Of a stretch of 12,572 nucleotides of DNA, positions 1 through 7,348 are shown one piece after another. The first letter of the stretch is position 1, and each line of letters starts with the position of its first letter. A program made the translations under genes and the position numbers. The notes under the pieces are model-generated. The model made no database searches. It had not been told where the DNA came from and worked only from the letters and a program-made list of their open reading frames with translations. The DNA is from Bacteroidota bacterium (GTDB taxonomy: Bacteria > Bacteroidota > Ignavibacteria > Ignavibacteriales > Ignavibacteriaceae): positions 1 to 12,572 of the forward strand of contig JAJYOQ010000080.1 of the NCBI GenBank assembly GCA_021796135.1, given 5' to 3'.

Positions 1-766
1 TATTATTTGATAATTCTTTAATGTATCGATCAACAACTACATCTTTTGTAACTTCTTTTGGGATATGCTTTATTATCATATCTTCAATCCTGTTGTAGTC
101 TGTCATGTCTTTAGCAGGCGCTGTAATTCCCTGGCAGGGTTCGCATTGCTTTGATGGTGCGCCTTGATCAAAAAAGTAATTTAAACCGGCGCTAAGAACT
201 ATATATGAATCCCGTCCGTTTATCTCTGCCGGAACTATTGAACCGTCAAGCTGCGAATTGTTTGTCAAATGATAACCAAATTCAGCCGCTAAACTCCATT
301 GTGGAGCTAACTTGAATTCTGAACCGACACCGATATTTAATTCTGACCCAAATTTGTTATTATCCGGATATTTAGTCTGTCCGTTAGAAATCCCTTTATA
401 ATCACCTCCGACTCCGACATATAAATATGGAGAAACCGGTTCGCATGGGACAAGATAATATAGCAAATCAAGATCGGCTGTTAAAAGGTTTGTCGTTTCT
501 TCTATCGCATTCTGTGAAGCATCAACCCATTGACCTTCCATGCGGTTAAAACTGCCTTTCAATCTTAATCCGACGTGCTCTGAAAAATTTCGCTGTATCG
601 AAAGGTATCCGCCGTAATCAGAGTTTAATGAAGTTATGTTTACGGAATAAAACCTTGGAAAGCTTAGCCCGAAACCGAATGCCCAGCTATCCGTTACTGC
701 CTGTGCTTTTGAAACACCAATGCCGATTGTCAGCATCAATGCAAGCGTCATAATAATTTTTTTCAT
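1..766 (-). CDS. Outer-membrane beta-barrel protein, 3' end cut by window edge
   Basis: An open frame of 255 codons starts at ATG 766 and runs off the left edge without a stop. The start is preceded by AAAGGA a few bases upstream. The first 23 residues form a signal peptide (MKKII, a hydrophobic core, then SKAQA). Residues 24 to about 200 alternate polar and apolar residues with many Gly and aromatic positions, as in small OmpA-like or porin-like barrels (for example VSPYLYVGVGGDY near 111-123 and SYIVLSAGLNYFF near 187-199). A short linker with Cys208 and Cys211 follows, and then a charged helical segment (220-255). From the architecture I infer an outer-membrane protein whose C-terminal part, possibly an OmpA-type peptidoglycan-binding domain, lies outside the window; that domain is not seen. 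It is separated from the upstream DUF3494 lipoprotein gene by 144 bases that contain a hairpin, so it is probably its own transcription unit. The exact family is uncertain. Confidence 0.8.
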   Translation of the reverse strand, partial: MKKIIMTLALMLTIGIGVSKAQAVTDSWAFGFGLSFPRFYSVNITSLNSDYGGYLSIQRNFSEHVGLRLKGSFNRMEGQWVDASQNAIEETTNLLTADLDLLYYLVPCEPVSPYLYVGVGGDYKGISNGQTKYPDNNKFGSELNIGVGSEFKLAPQWSLAAEFGYHLTNNSQLDGSIVPAEINGRDSYIVLSAGLNYFFDQGAPSKQCEPCQGITAPAKDMTDYNRIEDMIIKHIPKEVTKDVVVDRYIKELSNN

Positions 767-856
767 TTCAACTATCCTTTTTTATTTTTGAAAAAATGTT
801 TAACTCAGTATTATTTATTTTTTAATTTCTCTTCTCAATTTATTTTGAGATAATAA

Positions 857-879
857 GTGAGGAGACTGTATCTCCTCAC
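857..879 (-). terminator. Hairpin after the DUF3494 lipoprotein gene
   Basis: This is a perfect 9-bp inverted repeat (GTGAGGAGA and TCTCCTCAC) with a 5-base loop, about 30 bases past the stop codon at 911. On the transcribed strand it is followed by TTATTAT, which is T-rich but not a strong U-tract. It is most likely the transcription end of the ice-binding-like gene pair. It could instead be a stabilising 3' stem or an operator for the barrel gene at 1..766. Confidence 0.55.
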
Positions 880-910
880 ATCAACCAGCCCCACATTAGA
901 ATTTTCAATA

Positions 911-3900
911 CTAAGGAACATTTACTATTGTATTGACCATAGTAACAGAAGCGTTAAGACTTAAAGCTCTGCCGTTAAGTGTTGTTAATGCAACAACTCC
1001 GCTTGTAGAGAATGTTACTCCTGAATAAGCTATTATAGTTCCTACCATAGTGCCACCGCCTGCTCCGTTAATAGTTGCCGCACTGCCGACCTGCCAATAT
1101 ACATTTTTAGCTTGTGCACCATTTACTAGAATAATGCTGCGAGGTTGTCCGGCTAAACCGACTGTAAGTGTCTTTGCCATCTGGAAGATAAATACGGCAT
1201 TGGGATTGTTTTTGGCATCTAGAGTTAAATCTCCTGATGTTATTCCAAATGTTCCGGCTGCTGCAGTATATGTTCCGGGAGCTAATACTAATCCGCCTAA
1301 CTCCCTTACACCCGGATCGGGACCGCCCGGCAGCCCGGCAAGGAAATTATAAGCATTTGTAGCTGCTGCCAATGCATTTTGAGCCGCTAAAAATTTAGTT
1401 GCATCACCTGGTGCCGGTGGTGCGCAATCTATTGTCCCGTTAACTGTTCCGATATTAAGCGGCGTTTCTGTATAAACATTTCCGCCTGTATCATGGAATC
1501 CGGTTACCAAAGTAGAAGCTGCGGTTGTACCAATATCTCCATTTACCACAGTAAAGATTCCTTGGTTAGTCATACCGGCACTGCCTCCGAAACCTCCAAA
1601 AGTCGCTGCCGCACCAAGATCTACTATAGGACCATTCAAAGCAAAGTTTGCAACTAATACTCTGTTGGAAGTTATTGTAAACTGATAATTTGCATTTGTT
1701 GAAACAGCAGTTCCATTTTCCGTCCAGTTTATAAAGCTATAACCTGTATTTGCTGTCGCAGTTACAGTTACCGACGTACCGGAACTATATGAACTATCTG
1801 GGCTTGTTGTTCCGCCTGCCGCTGGATTGGATGTCATAGTAACCGTAAACTTTGCAGAAGAGAAGTTCGCTACCAGAATTCTGTTTGCACTTAAAGTAAA
1901 TTGATAATTTGCACTTGTTGATACAGAATTTCCGTTTTCTGTCCAGTTAGTAAATGTATAACCGACATTTGGAGTCGCTGTTACAGTTACTAAAGCACCT
2001 GTATTAAACGAGCCGCCTCCGCTTGTTGTTCCGCCTAAAGCCGGATTGGATGACAGGGTTACTGTATTCTGTGATTGTGAAAAGTTAGCTACTAATGTTC
2101 GATTACCGCTTAAAGTAAACTGATAACTTGCAATTGTAGATACTACATTTCCACTTTCTGTCCAATTGGTAAATGAATATCCTGCCTTCGGTGTTGCTGT
2201 TACAGTAACTGATGAGCCGGAATTAAATGTTCCGCCTCCGCTTACTGTGCCTCCTGCTGCTGGATTTGCAGATAAAGTTACTGTGTATGGGATAACTGTG
2301 GTAAAGCTCCATACATAGTTGCTTGTCATTGAATTTCCTGCAAGATCCTTAGCTTGTGTTGTAATTGTAGCTGTATAGGTCGTATTCAAGGCAAGATTAT
2401 TTGTTGGAATATATGTCGCAGCTGTACCGGAATAATTTACTGTACCTGAGACAAATGTCGTTCCTTGCATCAATGTATAAGAAGCTGTTGTTATAGTAGA
2501 TGCATCCATTGCCTCATTAAAATTTGCAACAATTTGTTTATTCAATGCTACGCCAATTCCATTATTTAATGGATCGGTAGAAATAACTGTAGGCGGAGTA
2601 ATGATAGTTGCCACTCCGGTTGTAAAACTCCATACATAATTGCTTGCCAGTGCATTCCCTGTAAGATCCTTTGCTCCTGTGGTAATCGTTGCCGTATAAG
2701 TAGTATTTGGTAAAAGATTAGTCGTAGGTGCGAATGTAGCGATTGTTCCGGCATTGGAAACATAACCGGAGACTATTGTCGTACCTTGCATTAAAGTATA
2801 TGTTGAAGATGTAATAGTTGTAGCATCCATTGTTTTACTAAAGGTTGCTGCGATTTTTTGGTTCAACGGTACACCTGTTGCCACATTAAGTGGATCTGTA
2901 GAAATTACGGTCGGCGGTGTAACTACTGCTGCAGCTCCTGTTGTAAAACTCCAGACATAATTACTTGCTAACGCATTGCCGGCTAAATCTTTTGCCGAGG
3001 TAGTTATAGTAGCAGTATATAAAGTATTTGCCGCTAGATTGTTCGCTGGTGAAAAAGTCGCTGTTGATCCTGAATAAGATACAAAGCCGGTTATGGAAGT
3101 ACTGCCTTGCATTAATGTAAATGTCGAGGTTTGTATTGTCGATGCATCCATTGGAGTGCTAAAAGTTGCTGCAATCTTTTGGTTCAACGGAACACTTGTC
3201 GCTAGATTAGCTGGATCGGTAGAACTTACTGTCGGCGGTGTGATTATGGCAGCTGAACCTGTTGTAAAGCTCCATACATAGTTGTTTGCCAATGCATTGC
3301 CTGCCAGATCTTTGGCTCCGGTTGTTATTGTCATTGTATATGCGGTATTTGATGACAGATTATTTGAAGGCGCAAAAATTGCCGTTGTTCCGGAATATGA
3401 TACAAATCCTGAAACAGGCGTTGTACCTTGCATTAAAGTAAATGTAGATGCCGTAATAGTAGTAGCATCCATTGTTTCACTGAATGTTGCTGCAATTTTT
3501 TGATTGATTGGAACGCTGACTGCAGCATTAATTGGTACTGTTGAATTTACTGTCGGAGGAATTACTATTGCAGCTGTGCCTGTAGTAAAGCTCCATACAT
3601 AATTATTTGCTAATGACTTGCCCGCCGGACTTTTTGCCATTGTTGTAATTGTCCCGACATACATGGTATTGGGAATTAGGTTACTTGACGGTGCAAATGT
3701 CGCTGTTGTTCCGGTATAATTTACTGTGCCCGATACAAAAGATGATCCTTGCATCAATGTAAATGAAGCGGTTGTGATTGATGTAGAATCCATCGCTTCA
3801 CTAAATGTGGCTGTAATTTTCTGGTTAAAAGGCACACTTGTCGCCGTATTTATTGGATTTGTGGAAGTCACTGTCGGTATTGTTGATACCGGTGGATATG

Positions 3901-3991
3901 TGATTCCGACTCTATCGTCGCAGCCAGCCATTATCATGACTAGCAGCAGTGGTATTAGCCACATTTTAGAATAGATTTTCATTTTGTTCAT
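911..3991 (-). CDS. Giant surface lipoprotein: five Ig-like and three InlB-type repeats carrying a DUF3494 ice-binding-like domain
   Basis: The protein has 1026 residues. It starts with a lipoprotein signal peptide (hydrophobic core at 11-21, lipobox MAGC, lipidated Cys24) followed directly by two Asp. Five Big_5-type (SbsA-like, Ig-fold) repeats follow at 39-565, each exactly 107 residues, with the shared pattern ATFS..MDA.TI, TLMQG, AKDLAGN and NYVWSFTTG. Next come three repeats of exactly 73 residues (568-786) with NPA.GGT, GYSF.NWTE.G and LVANF, matching the divergent InlB B-repeat family. Residues 788-1026 are a DUF3494 domain (LAPGTY, AVFIFQMA.TLTV, NVYWQVGSAATI, LNGRAL). DUF3494 proteins include bacterial ice-binding proteins and adhesins. 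I infer a lipid-anchored stalk that presents the domain away from the cell, with adhesion or ice/surface binding as possible roles. AGGAG (4001-4005) lies 9 bases before the ATG. The gene follows another DUF3494 gene by 66 bases, probably in one operon. It has no T9SS tail. Confidence 0.9.
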   Translation of the reverse strand: MNKMKIYSKMWLIPLLLVMIMAGCDDRVGITYPPVSTIPTVTSTNPINTATSVPFNQKITATFSEAMDSTSITTASFTLMQGSSFVSGTVNYTGTTATFAPSSNLIPNTMYVGTITTMAKSPAGKSLANNYVWSFTTGTAAIVIPPTVNSTVPINAAVSVPINQKIAATFSETMDATTITASTFTLMQGTTPVSGFVSYSGTTAIFAPSNNLSSNTAYTMTITTGAKDLAGNALANNYVWSFTTGSAAIITPPTVSSTDPANLATSVPLNQKIAATFSTPMDASTIQTSTFTLMQGSTSITGFVSYSGSTATFSPANNLAANTLYTATITTSAKDLAGNALASNYVWSFTTGAAAVVTPPTVISTDPLNVATGVPLNQKIAATFSKTMDATTITSSTYTLMQGTTIVSGYVSNAGTIATFAPTTNLLPNTTYTATITTGAKDLTGNALASNYVWSFTTGVATIITPPTVISTDPLNNGIGVALNKQIVANFNEAMDASTITTASYTLMQGTTFVSGTVNYSGTAATYIPTNNLALNTTYTATITTQAKDLAGNSMTSNYVWSFTTVIPYTVTLSANPAAGGTVSGGGTFNSGSSVTVTATPKAGYSFTNWTESGNVVSTIASYQFTLSGNRTLVANFSQSQNTVTLSSNPALGGTTSGGGSFNTGALVTVTATPNVGYTFTNWTENGNSVSTSANYQFTLSANRILVANFSSAKFTVTMTSNPAAGGTTSPDSSYSSGTSVTVTATANTGYSFINWTENGTAVSTNANYQFTITSNRVLVANFALNGPIVDLGAAATFGGFGGSAGMTNQGIFTVVNGDIGTTAASTLVTGFHDTGGNVYTETPLNIGTVNGTIDCAPPAPGDATKFLAAQNALAAATNAYNFLAGLPGGPDPGVRELGGLVLAPGTYTAAAGTFGITSGDLTLDAKNNPNAVFIFQMAKTLTVGLAGQPRSIILVNGAQAKNVYWQVGSAATINGAGGGTMVGTIIAYSGVTFSTSGVVALTTLNGRALSLNASVTMVNTIVNVP
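1634..2290 (-). repeat. Three in-frame 219-bp tandem repeats (InlB-type)
   Basis: These encode residues 568-786 of the lipoprotein at 911..3991. The spacing of the VTLS/VTMT-(S/A)NP motif is exactly 73 residues twice (Val571, Val644, Val717), so the DNA period is 219 bp with no indels. The units encode short beta-rich domains that form the distal part of the stalk, just before the DUF3494 tip. Confidence 0.85.
2297..3877 (-). repeat. Five in-frame 321-bp tandem repeats (Big_5 / Ig-like)
   Basis: These encode residues 39-565 of the lipoprotein at 911..3991. The PT(V) start motif recurs at Thr40, 147, 254, 361 and 468, and the WSFTT end motif at the same spacing, so all four intervals are exactly 107 residues (321 bp). 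The absence of any indel across five units suggests recent duplication or ongoing recombination between units. Substitutions are spread through the units, so they are not identical copies. Confidence 0.88.
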
Positions 3992-4057
3992 ATAAATTAT
4001 CTCCTATGATAAATTGTTTTCGTTATTTATTAATTAAAAAGCCATGTTCTTAAAAAA

Positions 4058-5158
4058 CTATTTTAAGAGTATCAATTTCTTAGTTGAAACAAATGAGCCG
4101 GATTCTAAGCGGTAGAAGTATACGCCGCTTGATAGATTTACTCCGACATTTGAATTAAATGTTACTGTGTATGTGCCGGCTCCCTGTCGGCTGTTTACAA
4201 GTGTGGCAACTTCATTGCCAAGTACATTGTAAACTTTGAGTGAAACTTGTGCTGCTTTTTCTATACTATATTGAATTTTAGTCGATGGATTAAATGGATT
4301 GGGATAGTTCTGTGACAGAGTGAATATTTGCGGAGTTACTGAACTATTTTCAATCGCTGACACAGTAGGTGTTTTAGTTACCGTATTCGCATCTAATGTA
4401 ACTGCGGTCTGAGCTAGAGCCCTGCCCTCTAGTGTTGCACCGGTATTCATTGAAATACCTGTTTGGCATAATATTATTCCCTTCATTTGTGCAGTTGTTC
4501 CAAGAGCAACTTGTCCGGCTACTTGCCAGAAAATATTGGAAGCAAGTGCGCCTCCGCTTAGTGTAACGATTGCGCCATTAGCTATATTAAGATTTCCGGC
4601 TATCTGAAAGATCCAGATATCAGTTGAAGTTCCCGAAATAGTAACACCGCCGGCAGAAACGATAACGCTTGTGCTCCAATTGTATAAACCATGTGTTAAT
4701 ACTTTCCCTGTGACATCTCCGGTGTAAAGTTCAGTATAATCAGGTGTTTTTCTTCCTGCAGCATCGGTATAGGCAGTTTGCATATCGCCGATCGCCGTTG
4801 TCAAATTAGAAGGTGTTGGAGATGTATAATCGGAAGCATACACTTTTCCGGTGATTAATGATGATGTCGAAAATGTTCCGGTGGGATCCATTATTAATCC
4901 AAATCCTGTTATATATGTTGCCGCTGCCGGACTGACTCCGATATCTCCGGTTATACTGGTTGTTCCTGTAGCGGAAATCCCGGTCTTTGCAAGTATTACA
5001 AAATTGCCTGCTGTCCCAAGATTGACTGTAGCTGGAAATGATTGCGACTTCGCATTGGTTGTCATTATAAAAACAACCATTAGCGCTGCTCCTAGAAAAT
5101 GTCTCCAACTGCTTTGTTTAGTTGCTATATTTATTGAATCGGTCTTTGTTTTTTTCAT
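4058..5158 (-). CDS. Secreted DUF3494 ice-binding-like protein with T9SS sorting domain
   Basis: The protein has 366 residues from the ATG. It has a long signal peptide (charged start, hydrophobic stretch GAALMVVFIMTT, likely cleavage after AKS near residue 38). A DUF3494 domain follows at about 42-260 (VNLGTAGNFVILAKTGIS, ITGDIGVSP, IWIFQIAGNL, NIFWQVAGQVALG, EGRALAQTAVTLDANT). A C-terminal type A T9SS sorting domain is at about 276-366 (QNYPNPFNPSTKIQYSI, VYNVLGNEVATLV, SSGVYFYRL, STKKLILLK). The sorting domain is known to direct export across the outer membrane by the type IX system, usually with anchoring to the surface or release. I infer a secreted or surface protein working with the DUF3494 lipoprotein encoded 66 bases downstream. 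A TTG at 5164 would add two residues and sits 6 bases from AAGGA (5171-5175), against 12 for the ATG. I chose the ATG, but both are possible. A copy of the 27-base repeated element lies upstream. Confidence 0.9.
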   Translation of the reverse strand: MKKTKTDSINIATKQSSWRHFLGAALMVVFIMTTNAKSQSFPATVNLGTAGNFVILAKTGISATGTTSITGDIGVSPAAATYITGFGLIMDPTGTFSTSSLITGKVYASDYTSPTPSNLTTAIGDMQTAYTDAAGRKTPDYTELYTGDVTGKVLTHGLYNWSTSVIVSAGGVTISGTSTDIWIFQIAGNLNIANGAIVTLSGGALASNIFWQVAGQVALGTTAQMKGIILCQTGISMNTGATLEGRALAQTAVTLDANTVTKTPTVSAIENSSVTPQIFTLSQNYPNPFNPSTKIQYSIEKAAQVSLKVYNVLGNEVATLVNSRQGAGTYTVTFNSNVGVNLSSGVYFYRLESGSFVSTKKLILLK

Positions 5159-5240
5159 AATCAATTAATTTCCTTAAAAAATTAGTTTTGGTTTTTTGCT
5201 TATTAAAAAGTTAGGTATATGATATGATAGTGTAAATCAG

Positions 5241-5267
5241 GCAAAGGGATGAAATAGGGACTACATC
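5241..5267 (-). promoter_or_regulatory. Repeated 27-base intergenic element, copy A
   Basis: On the plus strand it reads GCAAAGGGATGAAA, then TA, then GGGACTACATC. It matches copy B (5713..5739) at 24 of 27 positions without gaps. It begins 18 bases after the stop codon of the small lipoprotein gene and ends 82 bases before the ATG of the T9SS DUF3494 gene. After it (reading right on the plus strand) both A and B also share TGGATT. Function is unknown; a promoter, operator or 3'-end element would all fit. Confidence 0.6.
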
Positions 5268-5272
5268 TTTTG

Positions 5273-5291
5273 GATTAGAAATATTCTAATC
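5273..5291 (-). repeat. Inverted repeat spanning the stop codon of the small lipoprotein gene
   Basis: GATTAGAA and TTCTAATC form a perfect 8-bp inverted repeat around a 3-base centre (ATA). It covers the last codons and the TAG stop of the gene at 5286..5612 and abuts repeated element A. It has no T-tract after it, so it is a poor intrinsic terminator. It may be an RNA stem or a dyad protein-binding site. Confidence 0.4.
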
Positions 5292-5612
5292 GTCCATTTT
5301 TAGCGAGGGAGGTTTGCCTGTATTAATGACAATTGTATAACGGGTATTCTTTTTAGCAAGAAACGATATTGACTCGTTTTGAACGATTGCTGTCGCAGTT
5401 ATATTCCCTTCTGAAGCATTTTGATATGTAGTCGCCTGTCCTGGTTCGATATCGTTAATAGTAAACTTACCTGTTCCGGTTGTTTGTACCTTCACGCTGA
5501 CCTTGCCGGATTGCTCGTTGCGTATGCGGAACTGAGGGGTTGTGTTTTGCGAACAGCCAAATAAATAAACAATTACCGCTAAACTAATAATGCCTTTAAT
5601 GATATTTTTCAT
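5286..5612 (-). CDS. Small lipoprotein of unknown function
   Basis: The protein has 108 residues. The N-terminus is a lipoprotein signal peptide (MKNIIKG, a hydrophobic core, then LFGC with lipidated Cys20). The mature part of about 89 residues begins SQNTTPQ and then alternates polar and apolar residues (FRIRNEQSGKVSVKVQTT, GKFTINDIEPGQATTY, NITATAIVQ, TRYTIVINTG). That suggests one small beta-sandwich domain, but I do not recognise a named family. The residue after Cys is Ser, which gives no retention signal by the E. coli rule, so outer-membrane anchoring is likely. AGGAG (5618-5622) lies 5 bases before the ATG. It stands between mlaD and the DUF3494 pair, with a copy of the 27-base element on each side, so it probably forms a single-gene unit. 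The function is not known. Confidence 0.85.
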   Translation of the reverse strand: MKNIIKGIISLAVIVYLFGCSQNTTPQFRIRNEQSGKVSVKVQTTGTGKFTINDIEPGQATTYQNASEGNITATAIVQNESISFLAKKNTRYTIVINTGKPPSLKMDD

Positions 5613-5712
5613 GATTTCTCCTAATCAAATTATTTATATGTTTTTCAATTACTTTATTAAATAGAATTATTTAGATTAGAATTTGTAAATAGAAGCGCGG
5701 CATTTCAATAGT

Positions 5713-5739
5713 GCAAAAGGATGAAAATGGGACTACATC
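5713..5739 (-). promoter_or_regulatory. Repeated 27-base intergenic element, copy B
   Basis: On the plus strand it reads GCAAAAGGATGAAA, then AT, then GGGACTACATC, differing from copy A at three positions. It lies 13 bases after the mlaD stop codon and 100 bases before the ATG of the small lipoprotein gene. It shares a further flank, AATAGT, with copy C (8341..8367), directly to the left on the plus strand. Function is unknown. Confidence 0.6.
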
Positions 5740-5752
5740 AATGGATTGAATA

Positions 5753-6490
5753 TTAAAAACCCCAAAGCAGCCAGCTCTTTTTTGCCTTATCCATGAGTAT
5801 CTTAAACCCGGCTGACCCCTCTTTCAAATTCGCAAAAGTAGTGTCAAAATTTAAAGCAAAACTGCTTTTTGCATCATCCATGAGTTTTTTTAGCCCCGCA
5901 GAACCTTGTTTTAAATTATAAATAGTAGAATCGAAATTTTGCGCCATTGACTTATCCATTAACAACCTGCCGATTGTCCCTTGCCCGGATTGTAATTTGC
6001 CGGTAATTTTGGATAAATTATTCGTTATTTGAGATGTATTATCTATAGTTTTTTTCAATGATATCATAACCTCATCCATGTTAATCGGTTGTTCGGTTTT
6101 GAGAGTATCATTGTTTTCAATTTCCATTTTCCTGCCGGTGCCTGGACTTATAATTAAAATTTTATTTCCCATTAGCCCATCTGATCCTATACTTGCTATA
6201 GCATCCTTGTTTATAAACTTTCTGGTGCTTTCTTGAATCAATACACCGACTTTAACGGTAGTATCGCTTTCAATCAGAATATCCTCTACTGTTCCTACAT
6301 TTATCCCTGCAAACCAAACATTATTCCCGGCTTGAAGTCCGTTTACATCCCTAAATATACCGCTTACTCGAAAAGTACTTTTAAATAATTGTTGTTTTTC
6401 GCCGATAAAATATATTCCTAATATTAATACAACTATTCCTATAGAAATAAATATCCCCAGTCTGATTTTATTACTAATATCTTTTTTCAT
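5753..6490 (-). CDS. mlaD: MlaD-type MCE lipid-binding protein
   Basis: The protein has 245 residues. One N-terminal membrane anchor (about 10-30) is followed by a single MCE domain (about 38-118, including FRDVNGLQAGNNVWFAGINVG and the pore-loop type motif GLMGNK at 105-110). A helical C-terminal region follows. MlaD proteins form a hexameric ring in the periplasm, anchored in the inner membrane, that binds phospholipid and feeds the MlaFE transporter. This one is longer than E. coli MlaD (about 183 residues). The extra tail has three related segments starting at Gly170, Gly196 and Gly225, with the pattern G-x-G/A-x-x-x-(L/I)LMD or KLMD, and the last two are 29 residues apart. It is the third gene of mlaE-mlaF-mlaD, 66 bases after mlaF, with only a weak AAGAG upstream. 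The membership in the family is clear. The direction of lipid transport cannot be told from sequence. Confidence 0.93.
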   Translation of the reverse strand: MKKDISNKIRLGIFISIGIVVLILGIYFIGEKQQLFKSTFRVSGIFRDVNGLQAGNNVWFAGINVGTVEDILIESDTTVKVGVLIQESTRKFINKDAIASIGSDGLMGNKILIISPGTGRKMEIENNDTLKTEQPINMDEVMISLKKTIDNTSQITNNLSKITGKLQSGQGTIGRLLMDKSMAQNFDSTIYNLKQGSAGLKKLMDDAKSSFALNFDTTFANLKEGSAGFKILMDKAKKSWLLWGF

Positions 6491-6556
6491 GTTTTTACTC
6501 TTAAAATTTATTTTATTTTTTTATTTAAGTTTTTGAGTTTATAACTAGCATAAAAT

Positions 6557-7336
6557 TTATTCAAAAAAAGATTTAACCCATTCATCCGCTGAATTTTCAA
6601 GATCAGAATATGAACCTTCTGCAACACATATACCTTCTTTTATAACAATTATTCGATTTGATGTGATTTTAGCGCATTCAATATCGTGTGTTATAATGAT
6701 TGAAGAAGTATTGTACTTTTTTTGTACTTCAAGAATGAGGCTGCTTATTTCTTTTGATGTTATTGGATCAAGTCCGGTCGTAGGTTCATCATATAGCATT
6801 ATTTCAGGTTTTAATATTAGAGTCCTGGCTAAACCTAATCTTTTACGCATACCTCCGGATAACTCTAAAGTCGTCATGTCAATTGATTCGGCAAGTCCTA
6901 CATTTTCCAACGCCTCCATTACCAAAGTGTCTAATTTTTCTTTCGTTAATGAATTCAATTGTCTAATAAGCGGAAATTCAAGATTTTCCCGGACTGTCAT
7001 TGAATCATAGAGTGCTCCGCTCTGGAATAGGAAACCAATTTTTTTCCTTATTCCAACCTTTTCCTTATTATTTAGTTCCGTAATATTTTGTCCAAAAATT
7101 ATAATTTTGCCTTCATCCGGATCAACTAATCCGACAATACATTTTATGAGTACTGATTTACCGGTGCCGGATTTTCCAAGTATAACAAGGTTCTCTCCTT
7201 TATTTATAACTAAGTTAATATCCTTCAGCACCGTTTTATTGCCAAACGATTTCTTTAGATGCTCTATTTCGACAACAGGAATACTCTTTTGCTTATAATC
7301 ATTTACTTTTTCTAAAGAAGATTCATTAGGTATCAT
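6557..7336 (-). CDS. mlaF: MlaF-type ABC transporter ATPase
   Basis: The protein has 259 residues and is a soluble ATPase that powers the MlaE permease from the cytoplasmic side. All ABC motifs are intact: Walker A GKSGTGKS (54-61), Q-loop Gln105 in FLFQSGALYDSMTV, signature LSGGM (159-163), Walker B IMLYDEPTTGLDP (Asp183, Glu184) and H-loop His217 in ITHD. The Q-loop context FQSGALYDSMTV and the signature LSGGMRKR are typical of MlaF rather than of importer ATPases. About 20 extra residues (IPNESSLEKVNDYKQ) precede the ABC core. The ATG is 12 bases after the mlaE stop codon, so the two are very probably cotranscribed and translationally coupled. No clear Shine-Dalgarno sequence is visible. 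Confidence 0.95.
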   Translation of the reverse strand: MIPNESSLEKVNDYKQKSIPVVEIEHLKKSFGNKTVLKDINLVINKGENLVILGKSGTGKSVLIKCIVGLVDPDEGKIIIFGQNITELNNKEKVGIRKKIGFLFQSGALYDSMTVRENLEFPLIRQLNSLTKEKLDTLVMEALENVGLAESIDMTTLELSGGMRKRLGLARTLILKPEIMLYDEPTTGLDPITSKEISSLILEVQKKYNTSSIIITHDIECAKITSNRIIVIKEGICVAEGSYSDLENSADEWVKSFFE

Positions 7337-7348
7337 TTTTTATTAAAT

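Noticed and set aside
833..850. Second small inverted repeat, TCTCAA and TTGAGA with a 6-base loop
   Set aside because: A 6-bp AT-rich stem in a very AT-rich region is expected by chance. The adjacent 9-bp hairpin is the better candidate.
855..876. Possible fourth copy of the 27-base element, from a partial match of GAGACTGTATCT to GGGACTACATCT
   Set aside because: Only 9 of 12 bases match. The other half of the element (GCAAAGGGATGAAA) is absent, and the bases belong to the hairpin.
1050..1352. 100-codon plus-strand open frame opposite the DUF3494 domain of the lipoprotein
   Set aside because: It is antisense to a conserved domain. Pro and Ala richness reflects the complement of Gly/Ala codons, and no recognisable protein results.
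3093..3974. Several plus-strand open frames opposite the Ig-like repeats
   Set aside because: They recur at the repeat period because the sense strand repeats. They resemble each other only for that reason and have no promoter or ribosome binding site of their own.
4806..5108. 100-codon minus-strand open frame inside the T9SS DUF3494 gene
   Set aside because: It is fully contained in a gene with strong domain evidence. Its composition (rich in Asn, Ser and Arg) is what a shifted frame of this repeat-like sequence gives.
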